Shown here: piece by piece, positions 1 to 7,413 of the stretch
Numbering within the stretch: the first letter of the stretch is position 1
How the letters are laid out: each line of letters opens with the position of its first letter
Assembly (NCBI RefSeq): GCF_030656345.1
Contig: NZ_JAUSNR010000038.1
Location: 1-45,593 of the forward strand
Source of the DNA: Pseudotabrizicola sp.
Lineage (GTDB): Bacteria; Pseudomonadota; Alphaproteobacteria; Rhodobacterales; Rhodobacteraceae
DNA length: 45,593 nt
Reading direction: 5' to 3'
Program-made: the position numbers and the translations under genes
Notes under the pieces: model-generated
Seen by the model: only the letters and a program-made list of their open reading frames with translations
What the model was told of the DNA's origin: nothing
Databases searched by the model: none

Positions 1-87
1 CTTTTGTGCCCCGTTTTCTTATGTGCCCCGAAGTCAAGATCGGTAGCTCTATCAATGGCTTCTGAGGCAAGGCTGGGCACATAACGG
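1..87. repeat. RIT left terminal inverted repeat
   Basis: Matches the reverse complement of 3489-3575 at 78 of 87 bases; the outer 30 bases are identical. It contains a direct repeat TTNTGTGCCCCG at 2-13 and 19-30 and an inverted copy of the same core at 76-87 (GGCACATAACGG). Such spaced copies are expected for recombinase binding sites. Confidence 0.92.
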
Positions 88-141
88 TGCATGCTTGTTG
101 GCATCAGGTGTTTCTGGTTTTGGGCGACAGATGATTGTCGA

Positions 142-174
142 GACACTGGGCGGCCAATCATGCCGCCCAGTGTC
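142..174 (-). terminator. Strong hairpin after the third recombinase gene
   Basis: A perfect 13-bp stem (142-154 with 162-174) around a 7-base loop lies 6 bases beyond the stop codon at 181. No T-run follows on the minus strand, so it may act as an RNA 3'-end stabiliser or Rho-independent-like terminator. The rest of 88-180 holds nothing recognisable. Confidence 0.5.
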
Positions 175-180
175 ATATCG

Positions 181-1191
181 CTACAGGGATGAGAGCCACG
201 CCAGCATGGCCGCGTCATCTCGCCATGCGGATTTTCGTGCTTTGCCACCAGCAACCGGCTCAAGCAGTTTCAGGGCTTCCGCCTTCATGCGTATGGTTAT
301 CTCGGCGTAGCGATTGGTCGTCTCCAGATTGACATGCCCCAACCAGCCCCGAATGACGTTAACCTCCACCCCTGACTCGAGGAGATGGACCGCCGTTGTG
401 TGCCGAAACACGTGGGGCGTGATGTGGGTGCGTGAGGCTTGTACGCCCGCCGCCTCCCAGAGTTTGGCGTGATGGCGAATACGCTTGTAGATGCCGAAAC
501 GGGTCATCCCGCCGCCTGTGCCGCCGACGAACACAATGGTATCTGGCGAAAGAACTGTGGCGCGTTCATCCAGCATGTCCTGCAACGCCTTGGCGGTCTG
601 GCTCCAAAGAGGGCAGGTTCGCCACTTTGACCCTTTGCCGAGCAGCCTGACCCGCGCCGGTGAGGCTAAATCGAGTTGGCCCACCTTCAGTTGCGCGACC
701 TCTGAGACGCGCGCACCGGTGTTGTAGAGCAGCATGAGGAGCGCGCGGTCGCGCAGCGAAAGACGATCCTGGGCGGGGATGCAGGCAAAGAGCGCCTCGA
801 CCTCATCACGTGCCAGAAACTTCATCTCTGGGCGCTGATGGCGCTTCATCGGTATGGCTGCAACCTTGGCGCTGACCGGCAACATCTCTGGTGCGGTCCG
901 GCAGAGATATTCGAAGAAAACGTGCAGGGCCGTCAGGCGCTGGTTGCGCGTACTGATGGCGTTGCCGCGCTTGACCTCCATGTTGTTTAGGAATGCCTGC
1001 ACAGCAGAGTAGTCCAAATGCTCGAACCCGAGGCCACTGACCCCGATCCGATTGGCATCCGCAACGAAGATCAGGAATAGACGCAGGCTGTCTCGATAAC
1101 TGCGGATCGTGCTGGATTGCAGGCCTTTGTGGCGCGGCAGATACTCCAGAAAGTAATGGTGAACGGCGGTGGGAAGGTTCAGCTGTGTCAT
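181..1191 (-). CDS. Tyrosine recombinase, third gene of the RIT trio
   Basis: 336-aa phage-integrase-family protein. The N-terminal SAM-like core-binding domain spans about residues 8-110 and the catalytic domain about 125-310. Visible catalytic positions are the first Arg in NTGARVSE, a HVFRHT block (His-x-x-Arg), the second His in GWLGHVN, and the Tyr nucleophile in TTNRYAEI. Its ATG (1189-1191) overlaps the stop of the upstream recombinase by 4 bases (ATGA), so translation is probably coupled. The order after two other recombinases identifies it as the last RIT gene. The individual role of each RIT recombinase is not known to me; together they are expected to move the element. Confidence 0.9.
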   Translation of the reverse strand: MTQLNLPTAVHHYFLEYLPRHKGLQSSTIRSYRDSLRLFLIFVADANRIGVSGLGFEHLDYSAVQAFLNNMEVKRGNAISTRNQRLTALHVFFEYLCRTAPEMLPVSAKVAAIPMKRHQRPEMKFLARDEVEALFACIPAQDRLSLRDRALLMLLYNTGARVSEVAQLKVGQLDLASPARVRLLGKGSKWRTCPLWSQTAKALQDMLDERATVLSPDTIVFVGGTGGGMTRFGIYKRIRHHAKLWEAAGVQASRTHITPHVFRHTTAVHLLESGVEVNVIRGWLGHVNLETTNRYAEITIRMKAEALKLLEPVAGGKARKSAWRDDAAMLAWLSSL

Positions 1192-2180
1192 GCTTGGCCT
1201 CCACCGCTCAGCGTCGGTGCGAAGGCCTCGAAACGCTGATTGGCGGCATCGAAAAGATCGTTAGTGATGGTCAGATAAACTGCGGTGCTGCTGGGATTGA
1301 GGTGCCCCAGAAATGTGGACAGATGATGGAGGCGGTCTGCCGGCGTGATCCCTTGGCGGTACCAGTTCAGCAGGGTGCGCACCGCGAATGAATGGCGCAG
1401 GCCATGAACGTGGGGACCGAAAACTCCAGGCGGGATCACAAGGGCGAGTTGCGGCAACAGGTCATCGCGAAAAGTGTTCCGGATGCTGTTGGTGCTGATC
1501 GGTGTACGGCCATTCCAGGAAAATAGGTAATTGGTGCCCGAGCAGGCGAACCCATGTTGCTCGCGTTGCGTCAGGTAGCTGCGTAGCCTGGCGGCCAACT
1601 TGGGGCCAAAGGGCACAAGTCGATCCTTGCCAAACTTGGTATTGCGGATCTCCAACACTTCGCGGGTCAGGTCCACATCGCCCCACTGAAGGCGAGCGAC
1701 CTCCCCGACCCTCAGCCCAAGGCCAGCGAGCAAGGCAAAGATCATCTCGTAGAGAATGCCGCGCTGTGGTGCGCGTGAATTATCTGGCAATGCTGCGGCC
1801 AAAGTCAGCAGTAGCCGGATAGTCTTGTCAGAAAACAGGTAAGGCAGCTGTCGCGCTGTTTGCGGCTGAGGCTTGATCGTTACCGGTGAGGCACCAAGGA
1901 TTTGTTGGCTGGCGATCCAGTCGAACAACCGTCGAACATCTCCGAGCAGATTATTGTAGCTCCGCGGGTTGGTTCGGTTGCGGGAATCCAAGAAGTCCTG
2001 CAGGCACTGTGCGTCAATCGCCTCAATGCTTTCCACGCCGCGGTTGTTGAGAAATCGATCGAGCAGCCGAAGTTGGCGATCTTCGCAGGCGAACTTGCAT
2101 CCCATGGCGCGTTTTGCACGCAGGTATTGTTCGATCTGAGGGGCCAGGATGCTTTGAAAGCTGTTCCAGGGGGCGGTCAT
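1188..2180 (-). CDS. Tyrosine recombinase, second gene of the RIT trio
   Basis: 330-aa integrase-family protein starting at the ATG at 2178-2180, which overlaps the stop of the first recombinase (ATGA); an upstream open frame to 2405 is overlap with that gene and is not used. The core-binding domain lies at about residues 10-115. The catalytic domain carries Arg in GLGLRVGE, His-x-x-Arg in HGLRHSF, the second His in FLGHLNP and Tyr in STAVYLTI. Two ATGA junctions on either side indicate one transcript for all three recombinases. Confidence 0.9.
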   Translation of the reverse strand: MTAPWNSFQSILAPQIEQYLRAKRAMGCKFACEDRQLRLLDRFLNNRGVESIEAIDAQCLQDFLDSRNRTNPRSYNNLLGDVRRLFDWIASQQILGASPVTIKPQPQTARQLPYLFSDKTIRLLLTLAAALPDNSRAPQRGILYEMIFALLAGLGLRVGEVARLQWGDVDLTREVLEIRNTKFGKDRLVPFGPKLAARLRSYLTQREQHGFACSGTNYLFSWNGRTPISTNSIRNTFRDDLLPQLALVIPPGVFGPHVHGLRHSFAVRTLLNWYRQGITPADRLHHLSTFLGHLNPSSTAVYLTITNDLFDAANQRFEAFAPTLSGGGQA

Positions 2181-3436
2181 AGCACGTCCTCCCCTTGGGC
2201 AATGACCATCTCTCGCAGCTTGTGCACCGCCACCTTGCCATAGACCAATGTGGATGCGGGGTGGCGATGACCGACGTAATCGCCAATGACTTTGAAGGGC
2301 AGGTCGGCTTCTACAAGGTGCTGAACGCAGGCATGGCGCAATGTGTGCGAGCCGGCACGTGCAACCTGAATGCCAATACTGCGCATGCGGCCAGAAACCA
2401 TGCACGACACCCCCGTATGCCTCATAGGTGTATATGGCGATCTTGCGGCCAAGAAGACTTGGCGATCGGCGATATCCGTGCGCCGAACGTGCAAATAGGC
2501 GATTATGGCTTCGCCGACGGTCGCTGACAGCGGATATCGGGTCGAATGGCCGCCTTTGCGCATTGGGATGCTGATCTGGTCATGCACCCAATCAATATCA
2601 TCGAGGCACAGGGCCGCGATCTCTCTTGCACGCAATCCGTAGCTGGCCAGCAATGTCAGAATGGCATAGTCGCGTTTGCCCACGTCGGAGCGGCAATCGA
2701 CGCTGGCCAGCAGGCGCTCGACATCAGGCCATGAAATGGCACGTGGAATGGATGCTTGTCGATAGGCGCGGCCGCGCGGAAGACTGCGTGTGAGATCGTT
2801 CGCAATGATGCCTTCACGGTGCAGATAGGCGAGGAAGACGCGCAAGGCGCCGGTCGTGCCGAGCATGCCGGACTTGTGCAACGTCTCCGCGCGGGTGTTA
2901 ATGAAATCAGTGATGGACGCCGGGGTAAGCGCCGACAGGGTTATGCCCGTCTGCGCCAAGTATGACTCGAACGGGCGCAGGGTGTAGGTGTATTTGTGTA
3001 GCGTGGCTTGGCGCAGTCCTTTCTCGTTGAGAAGGAAAGGGAAAAAACCAGGTGCGCTGACACAGAAGGGCATGCGGGGACGATGGCTCGGACGTGTGAA
3101 ACCAGGCAGAGCTAGGCAAAGCATTCGCTCCACAGGCAAACGGCTTTGGGAAGCGATTGCCGCCCGGTCCTGTGCGCTCTTGCACCACTTGCCGTGTTTA
3201 GCAAACCAGTGGCTTACAAACGCATCTACGTGATCTGGAAGCTGATCAAGGCGTTGAACACCACGTCCAACGACGAACTCGTTGAAGTGTCCGAGGGCCC
3301 GAACATTCTGCTGAATAGTAGCGGTACCGGTATGTAACTCATCAAGCGATTGAACGTAGCGCTCGATCTGCGGCCCAAGCCACTGGGCTCTGATACGGTC
3401 GATCACCTTGAGCGACCTGAAATGGCGTTCCAACAT
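2177..3436 (-). CDS. Tyrosine recombinase, first gene of the RIT trio
   Basis: 419-aa integrase-family protein. I prefer the ATG at 3434-3436 to the one at 3443-3445 because an AGAAGG ribosome-binding site then lies at a normal distance. Residues about 1-120 form an extra N-terminal domain with a Cys-containing stretch, then the core-binding domain (about 125-210) and the catalytic domain. Catalytic signatures are Arg in SYGLRARE, His-x-x-Arg in HTLRHAC, the His of YVGHRHP and Tyr in TLVYGKV. It is the longest of the three, as is usual for the lead gene of RIT elements. Its promoter must lie in 3437-3575, partly inside the terminal repeat, suggesting self-regulation. Confidence 0.88.
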   Translation of the reverse strand: MLERHFRSLKVIDRIRAQWLGPQIERYVQSLDELHTGTATIQQNVRALGHFNEFVVGRGVQRLDQLPDHVDAFVSHWFAKHGKWCKSAQDRAAIASQSRLPVERMLCLALPGFTRPSHRPRMPFCVSAPGFFPFLLNEKGLRQATLHKYTYTLRPFESYLAQTGITLSALTPASITDFINTRAETLHKSGMLGTTGALRVFLAYLHREGIIANDLTRSLPRGRAYRQASIPRAISWPDVERLLASVDCRSDVGKRDYAILTLLASYGLRAREIAALCLDDIDWVHDQISIPMRKGGHSTRYPLSATVGEAIIAYLHVRRTDIADRQVFLAARSPYTPMRHTGVSCMVSGRMRSIGIQVARAGSHTLRHACVQHLVEADLPFKVIGDYVGHRHPASTLVYGKVAVHKLREMVIAQGEDVL

Positions 3437-3488
3437 GACAAGCATCCTTCTGGAAAATTGCAGGAGCTGTCATGTTGCACGACGTTTG

Positions 3489-3575
3489 CCGTTATGTGCC
3501 GGGCTTTAGCTCAGAAGCCATTGAAAGAGCTACTGATCTTGACGGCGGGGCACATAAGAAAACGGGGCACAAAAG
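3489..3575. repeat. RIT right terminal inverted repeat
   Basis: Partner of 1-87 in inverted orientation, with the same internal direct and inverted copies of the TTNTGTGCCCCG core. The outer edge at 3575 is fixed by the radC reading frame resuming at 3576. Confidence 0.92.
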
Positions 3576-3740
3576 GTGCACAACCATCCCTCAGGCGATC
3601 CTGAGCCGTCCGACGCCGATATTGCCATGACGAAGGAGGTGCAGAAGGCCTGCCAGGCTCTCGGCCTCGTCCTGCATGGCCACATCATCGTTGGCGCCGG
3701 CCGGGAGGTCAGTCTGCGCGGCCGGGGTGATCTTGGATGA
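3576..3740 (+). pseudogene. radC: radC 3' fragment, interrupted by the RIT element
   Basis: An open frame of 54 codons plus stop reads VHNHPSGDPEPSDADI..., the JAMM/MPN metal-binding motif (His-x-His ... Ser ... Asp) of the RadC family, and continues to the usual C-terminus (HIIVGAGREVSLRGRGDLG). The upstream part is missing and replaced by the RIT end. RadC-like JAB proteins are common on plasmids and ICEs beside antirestriction and partition genes; their biochemical role is unsettled. The fragment has no start codon of its own and is presumably not functional unless read through. Confidence 0.88.
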
Positions 3741-3853
3741 TTGCCCGTTGGTCTGCGGCCCGGGCGGCTCTGAGAGGGAAAGAAGGGAAGGGGGTTTTCG
3801 ATGGGTTGGAAGTCGAGAGAGAGGCTCTTGGCGCCCGTCGGGAGATCGGTCCG

Positions 3854-5992
3854 ATGACCAACATGCAGAAAATCACCCTCGCATCTTCGCGGGACATCCC
3901 TTTCCACAACCTGGTCCTGAGCCAGTCGAACGTCCGGCGCGTGAAGGCCGGCATCTCGGTCGATGAGCTGGCCGAGTCCATCGCTCGCCGCGGTCTGATC
4001 CAGAGCCTGCACGTCCGCCCGGTGATCGGCGAGGATGGGGCCGAGACCGGCAAATTCGAAGTCCCCGCTGGCGGTCGGCGCTTCCGGGCTCTGGAACTGC
4101 TGGTGAAGCAGAAACGCTTGGCGAAGGCCGCCCCCGTGCCCTGCATCGTCAGCTCGACCGATGACGGCGTGCTGATCGACGAGGTCTCGCTCGCCGAGAA
4201 CATCGAGCGTGCGCCACTGCATCCGCTCGATCAGTTCCGCGCCTTTCAGGCCATGCGCGAGAAGGGCATGACCGAGGCGGCTATCGCGGCGGCCTTCTTC
4301 GTCGACGCGAAGGTGGTGAAACAGCGTCTGCGCCTCGTCACCGTCGCGCCTGAGCTGCTTGAGGTCTATGCCGCCGATGAGATGACGCTGGAACAGCTGA
4401 TGGCCTTCACCATCTCCAGCGACCATGTACGGCAGGCGCAGGTCTGGGAGGCCGTCAAGAATTCATGGTCGAAGGAGCCCTATCAGATCCGCCGCATGCT
4501 GACGGAAACCGCGGTGCGTGCTTCCGACAAACGCGCCCAGTTCCTGGGGCTTGATGCCTATGAGGCTGCGGGCGGCTTCGTCCTGCGCGACCTCTTCCAA
4601 CAGGATGACGGCGGCTGGCTGCAGGACCCCGTGCTGCTTGAACGCATGGTGGGCGAGAAGCTGAAGGCTGAGGCAGCAGCCATCGCCACCGAGGGCTGGA
4701 AATGGATCGAGGTCGCTGTGGGCTTTCCCTACGGCCACACCATGGGCCTGCGCGAATTGATGGGCACCACGGTCGACCTGACCGACGAGGACCGGGCCAC
4801 CCGCGAGGCACTGCGGGATGAATACGACCGGCTGGAGGCGGAATACGCTGCGTCTGATGATCTGCCCGAAGAGGTCGACCAGCGCCTTGGCCAAATCGAG
4901 CGCAGCCTTAATGCCTTCGACAGTCGCCCGATGGCTTTCGATCCCGAGCAAGTTGGCAGGGCAGGGGCCTTCGTCAGCATCGACAGCGATGGCAGTCTTA
5001 TGGTCGAACGCGGCTTCGTTCGACCGGAGGATGAACAGCACGCCGTACCCGTGGGTGGGGGTGCTGACACCGATTCCAATGGCGCTGCGGCATCGGAGGT
5101 CGAAAACGGCGAACACCATGCCGCGATGATCAGCATGGCGGACGAAACCCGCCTGCATGATGACGACGAAGACGAAGGCGATGCGATCAAACCGCTGCCG
5201 GAGCGGCTGGTCATTGAGCTGACGGCGCACCGCACCTTGGCGCTGCGGGACGCCGTGGCAAGCAATCCGCGCATTGCGATGACGGCGCTCCTGCACAAGT
5301 TGGTCACGGATTGCTTCGTCTCCCGAGCTTCCGGGGCCGCCCTTGAGGCCAATGTGCGCGACATCCATCTGCCGGTGCAGTCTGCCGACCTCGCCGACAG
5401 CTTCCCGGCGCAGAGCATCGACGCCAGGCACGCTGGATGGAAGGCTGACATTCCGCTGGGGCAGGGGGATGACGTGCTCTGGGATTGGCTCCACACCTTG
5501 GATGAGGCCAGCCGGCAGGCGCTCCTCGCCCATTGCCTCAGCTTCGGGGTGAACGCCTTCTATGAGCGTCCGAACCCCTATAGCAGCATGGGGATCAGCC
5601 AGCACGGTCTCGACCGCCGCCTGCGTGAGGCTGACCGCCTGGCCCGCACCACCCGGCTTGATCTGGTCGAGGCGGGCTGGAAACCCACTGTCGCCAATTA
5701 TCTCGGCCGCGTCACGAAAAGCCGCATCCTGGAAGCCGTACGCGAAGGGGCAGGGATGCAGGCCGTTGAACTGATCGACCACCTGAAGAAGGGCGACATG
5801 GCGCGCGAGGCTGAACGGCTGCTCGACGGTTCCGGCTGGCTGCCTGAGCCACTGCGCCTGGATGATCCGGACGTTGGCTCAGAAGCCGTGACAGAGGATG
5901 CCAGCATCGAACTGCCCTCCTTCCTCGCCGAAGACGACGATGTCCAACCCGACGACGACGAGGAACGCCAGCACATGATCGCCGCTGAATGA
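3854..5992 (+). CDS. parB: ParB/RepB/Spo0J-family protein, large accessory type
   Basis: 712-aa protein. The frame is open from 3737, but homologous proteins begin like MTNMQKITLAS, so the ATG at 3854 (or 3863) is chosen. The ParB N-terminal nuclease-like/CTP-binding domain spans about residues 13-110 (NVRRVKAGI...GRRFRALELL...AENIERAPLHP), followed by a KorB-type helix-turn-helix at about 120-175 (MTEAAIAAAFFVDAKVVKQRL). The remaining 500 residues lack a family I can name and end in an acidic tail. Such long ParB-like proteins accompany DUF736-type genes on alphaproteobacterial plasmids and ICEs; no parA is adjacent, so partition is not proven and a DNA-binding or regulatory role is equally possible. 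Confidence 0.88.
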   Translation: MTNMQKITLASSRDIPFHNLVLSQSNVRRVKAGISVDELAESIARRGLIQSLHVRPVIGEDGAETGKFEVPAGGRRFRALELLVKQKRLAKAAPVPCIVSSTDDGVLIDEVSLAENIERAPLHPLDQFRAFQAMREKGMTEAAIAAAFFVDAKVVKQRLRLVTVAPELLEVYAADEMTLEQLMAFTISSDHVRQAQVWEAVKNSWSKEPYQIRRMLTETAVRASDKRAQFLGLDAYEAAGGFVLRDLFQQDDGGWLQDPVLLERMVGEKLKAEAAAIATEGWKWIEVAVGFPYGHTMGLRELMGTTVDLTDEDRATREALRDEYDRLEAEYAASDDLPEEVDQRLGQIERSLNAFDSRPMAFDPEQVGRAGAFVSIDSDGSLMVERGFVRPEDEQHAVPVGGGADTDSNGAAASEVENGEHHAAMISMADETRLHDDDEDEGDAIKPLPERLVIELTAHRTLALRDAVASNPRIAMTALLHKLVTDCFVSRASGAALEANVRDIHLPVQSADLADSFPAQSIDARHAGWKADIPLGQGDDVLWDWLHTLDEASRQALLAHCLSFGVNAFYERPNPYSSMGISQHGLDRRLREADRLARTTRLDLVEAGWKPTVANYLGRVTKSRILEAVREGAGMQAVELIDHLKKGDMAREAERLLDGSGWLPEPLRLDDPDVGSEAVTEDASIELPSFLAEDDDVQPDDDEERQHMIAAE

Positions 5993-5997
5993 CTTTC

Positions 5998-6027
5998 AAC
6001 GGGGCGGCTTCGGTCGCCCCGTTCTTT
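5998..6027 (+). terminator. Intrinsic terminator after parB
   Basis: Eleven-base-pair stem (5998-6008 with 6013-6023, one G-T wobble) closed by a TTCG tetraloop and followed by CTTTC. It lies 6 bases after the parB stop. Confidence 0.8.
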
Positions 6028-6053
6028 CATGTGAGCGCATTGAGGGAGCTATT

Positions 6054-6281
6054 TCAGGCCAGTCGTTCGGAATAGCGCTTCTTCACGGCGCGATTGATGA
6101 ACTGGTTCAGCCCATCGCCTGACCGCGCCAGCACGATCATACGGTCAAGATTGGCCTGTCCTGCCGACACCGAGGTATAGCGGTAGATCGCTCCATCCTT
6201 GAACTCGACATCCATATGCGTCGATCCGATCTCGTAGGCCCGGATGCCGGAATCCTGATCCCAATCACGATATGGAGTCAT
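6054..6281 (-). CDS. KTSC domain-containing small protein
   Basis: 75-aa protein. The sequence RAYEIGSTHMDVEFKDGAIY followed by RYTSVSAGQAN and a C-terminal block with GLNQFINRAVKKRYSERLA follows the KTSC pattern (a small beta-rich domain with a Y-x-Y/VP-like turn and a basic tail). KTSC proteins are often next to partition or conjugation genes and may bind nucleic acid; no function is established. A GAGG ribosome-binding site precedes the ATG by 7 bases. It is convergent with parB, the terminator at 5998 lying between them. Confidence 0.8.
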   Translation of the reverse strand: MTPYRDWDQDSGIRAYEIGSTHMDVEFKDGAIYRYTSVSAGQANLDRMIVLARSGDGLNQFINRAVKKRYSERLA

Positions 6282-6973
6282 TTCGCGCGCCTCGTTAAAC
6301 GATGTGGCGTGATCATAGGGTTTGTTCGTGTTTCGTTCAAGCGCGGGTGCAGCATCATGGCCCCGGATTTCGACGGACCTTTGCCAAGCGATCTTCGACG
6401 CAGCGGTTGGTTAGGGCAGGAGGGGCAGAGCACTGGTCTAGCCGTCAGATCGTCGCCGAGTAAGCGGATTGCTCAGTTAACCCAGTCTGGATCGACAAGC
6501 TCCTCGGCCAGTCGTAGCACTCGTTAGAGGATCGTCCATTGCATCGCCATAACGCTGGCAGACCTGAATCCGGTGGAGCGGCGGGGCCGCGAGGCAGCAG
6601 GGCAGGGGGAGCGCAAGCTGGCCAAACTGGCTAGAGTGATCTCATCGCCGGTAGTACCTGTCCTGTCTTCCTGACGGGCCTTCAGGTTTGCCTTGATCTC
6701 CGTGGTTTGTCTGTCCAGCCCGCGTCCAACGGCCTCTGGTGATGGGCTGATCTGCCCGAAGGACGGCTTCACCTCGACCGCTTCGACGCAACAGCGTCGT
6801 CACAACTTTCTTCCCCTGCCGGTGCGGGCACCGTCATTCCTCGCGCGGCAAGAAAGTTCCTCCTGTGCTGTCCAGCCCCCGGGGAGGGGGTGCGCCAGCG
6901 GTCGCCTCCGGGCTGTCGATCGCCATCGAGGCCGCAAGGACGCGGGCCCGAAACAGCAAAACGGAGAAAGAAC
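6282..6973 (+). other. Long non-coding leader upstream of DUF736 copy 1
   Basis: No convincing gene. From about 6424 onward it is homologous to 11256-11812 upstream of the second DUF736 gene. It contains a nested palindrome (AACTTTCTT at 6804-6812 with AAGAAAGTT at 6850-6858, enclosing CGGTGC/GCACCG at 6820-6833) and a CCCCC/GGGGG hairpin at 6876-6890, all retained in the second copy. The distance from the palindrome to the ATG is 115 bases in both. Likely an mRNA leader and control region. Confidence 0.6.
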
Positions 6974-7297
6974 ATGGCAACCATCGGCACCTTCAAGAAG
7001 ACCGGCAACGACTACACCGGCGAAATCTTCACTCTCAGCCTGCAGGCCAAGGGTGTGCGCCTCGTCCCCGACCTGCGGGCCTCGGGCGAGAACGCCCCCT
7101 CCCACCGGGTCCTCGTCGGCCGCGCCGAGATCGGCGCCGCCTGGACGAAGACCTCGAACGAAGGCCGCGCATACCTGGGCCTGAAGCTGGACGATCCGAG
7201 CTTTGCCGCTCCGATCTACGCCAACCTCTTCGATGACGAGGACGGCGAGGGCGCGAGCCTCATCTGGTCCCGCCCCAACACCCGCCGCGGCGACTGA
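6974..7297 (+). CDS. DUF736 family protein, copy 1
   Basis: 107-aa protein beginning MATIGTFKKTGNDYTGEIFT, the standard DUF736 opening, and carrying the conserved centre (RVLVGRAEIGAAW) and end (SLIWSRPN). The fold is predicted to be a small beta-barrel. The family is abundant on alphaproteobacterial plasmids and ICEs, without known function. GGAG lies 9 bases before the ATG. It differs from the second copy at only two residues (T/K and A/S). It is single-gene, with a structured leader and its own terminator, which suggests strong separate expression. Confidence 0.92.
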   Translation: MATIGTFKKTGNDYTGEIFTLSLQAKGVRLVPDLRASGENAPSHRVLVGRAEIGAAWTKTSNEGRAYLGLKLDDPSFAAPIYANLFDDEDGEGASLIWSRPNTRRGD

Positions 7298-7310
7298 TCG
7301 CCACGGCAAA

Positions 7311-7334
7311 GGCCCCGGTCGAAAGACCGGGGCC
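7311..7334 (+). terminator. Hairpin terminator of DUF736 copy 1
   Basis: Perfect 10-bp GC-rich stem with a GAAA (GNRA) tetraloop, 13 bases after the stop. No T-run follows. The same hairpin follows copy 2, where one pair is a G-U wobble. Confidence 0.7.
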
Positions 7335-7413
7335 AACACTTCAACCGGAGCAAAATTTCAACGCTTGTTGAAAACCCGCATTTCGATGAAAGACTCGCGT
7401 TGCCGGAGACGCT

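Larger units (their letters stand above)
1..3575. mobile_element. RIT element (three tyrosine recombinases in trio)
   Basis: Three overlapping tyrosine recombinase genes on the minus strand are enclosed by an 87-bp imperfect inverted repeat (1-87 and 3489-3575, 78 of 87 positions matching). This is the layout of RIT elements: three different recombinases always in the same order, flanked by long inverted repeats. The right end abuts a radC reading frame exactly (3576), so the element interrupts that gene. The left end coincides with the first base of the window, so target duplication and the 5' part of radC cannot be checked. Confidence 0.9.
6424..7340 (+). repeat. DUF736 cassette, copy 1 of a direct repeat
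   Basis: Roughly 900-bp unit (leader, DUF736 gene, terminator hairpin) repeated in the same orientation at about 11256-12178. The genes are about 96% identical, the leaders less so, with small indels toward the 5' edge. Confidence 0.85.

Noticed and set aside
3737..3853. Longer parB start
   Set aside because: The extra 39 residues do not resemble ParB N-termini, and this frame begins over the radC stop; homologs begin near MTNMQKI.
3530..5782. Long minus-strand frames of 298 and 439 codons
   Set aside because: They are antisense to parB, with the repetitive His/Arg/Asp wording of reversed coding sequence and no family motif.
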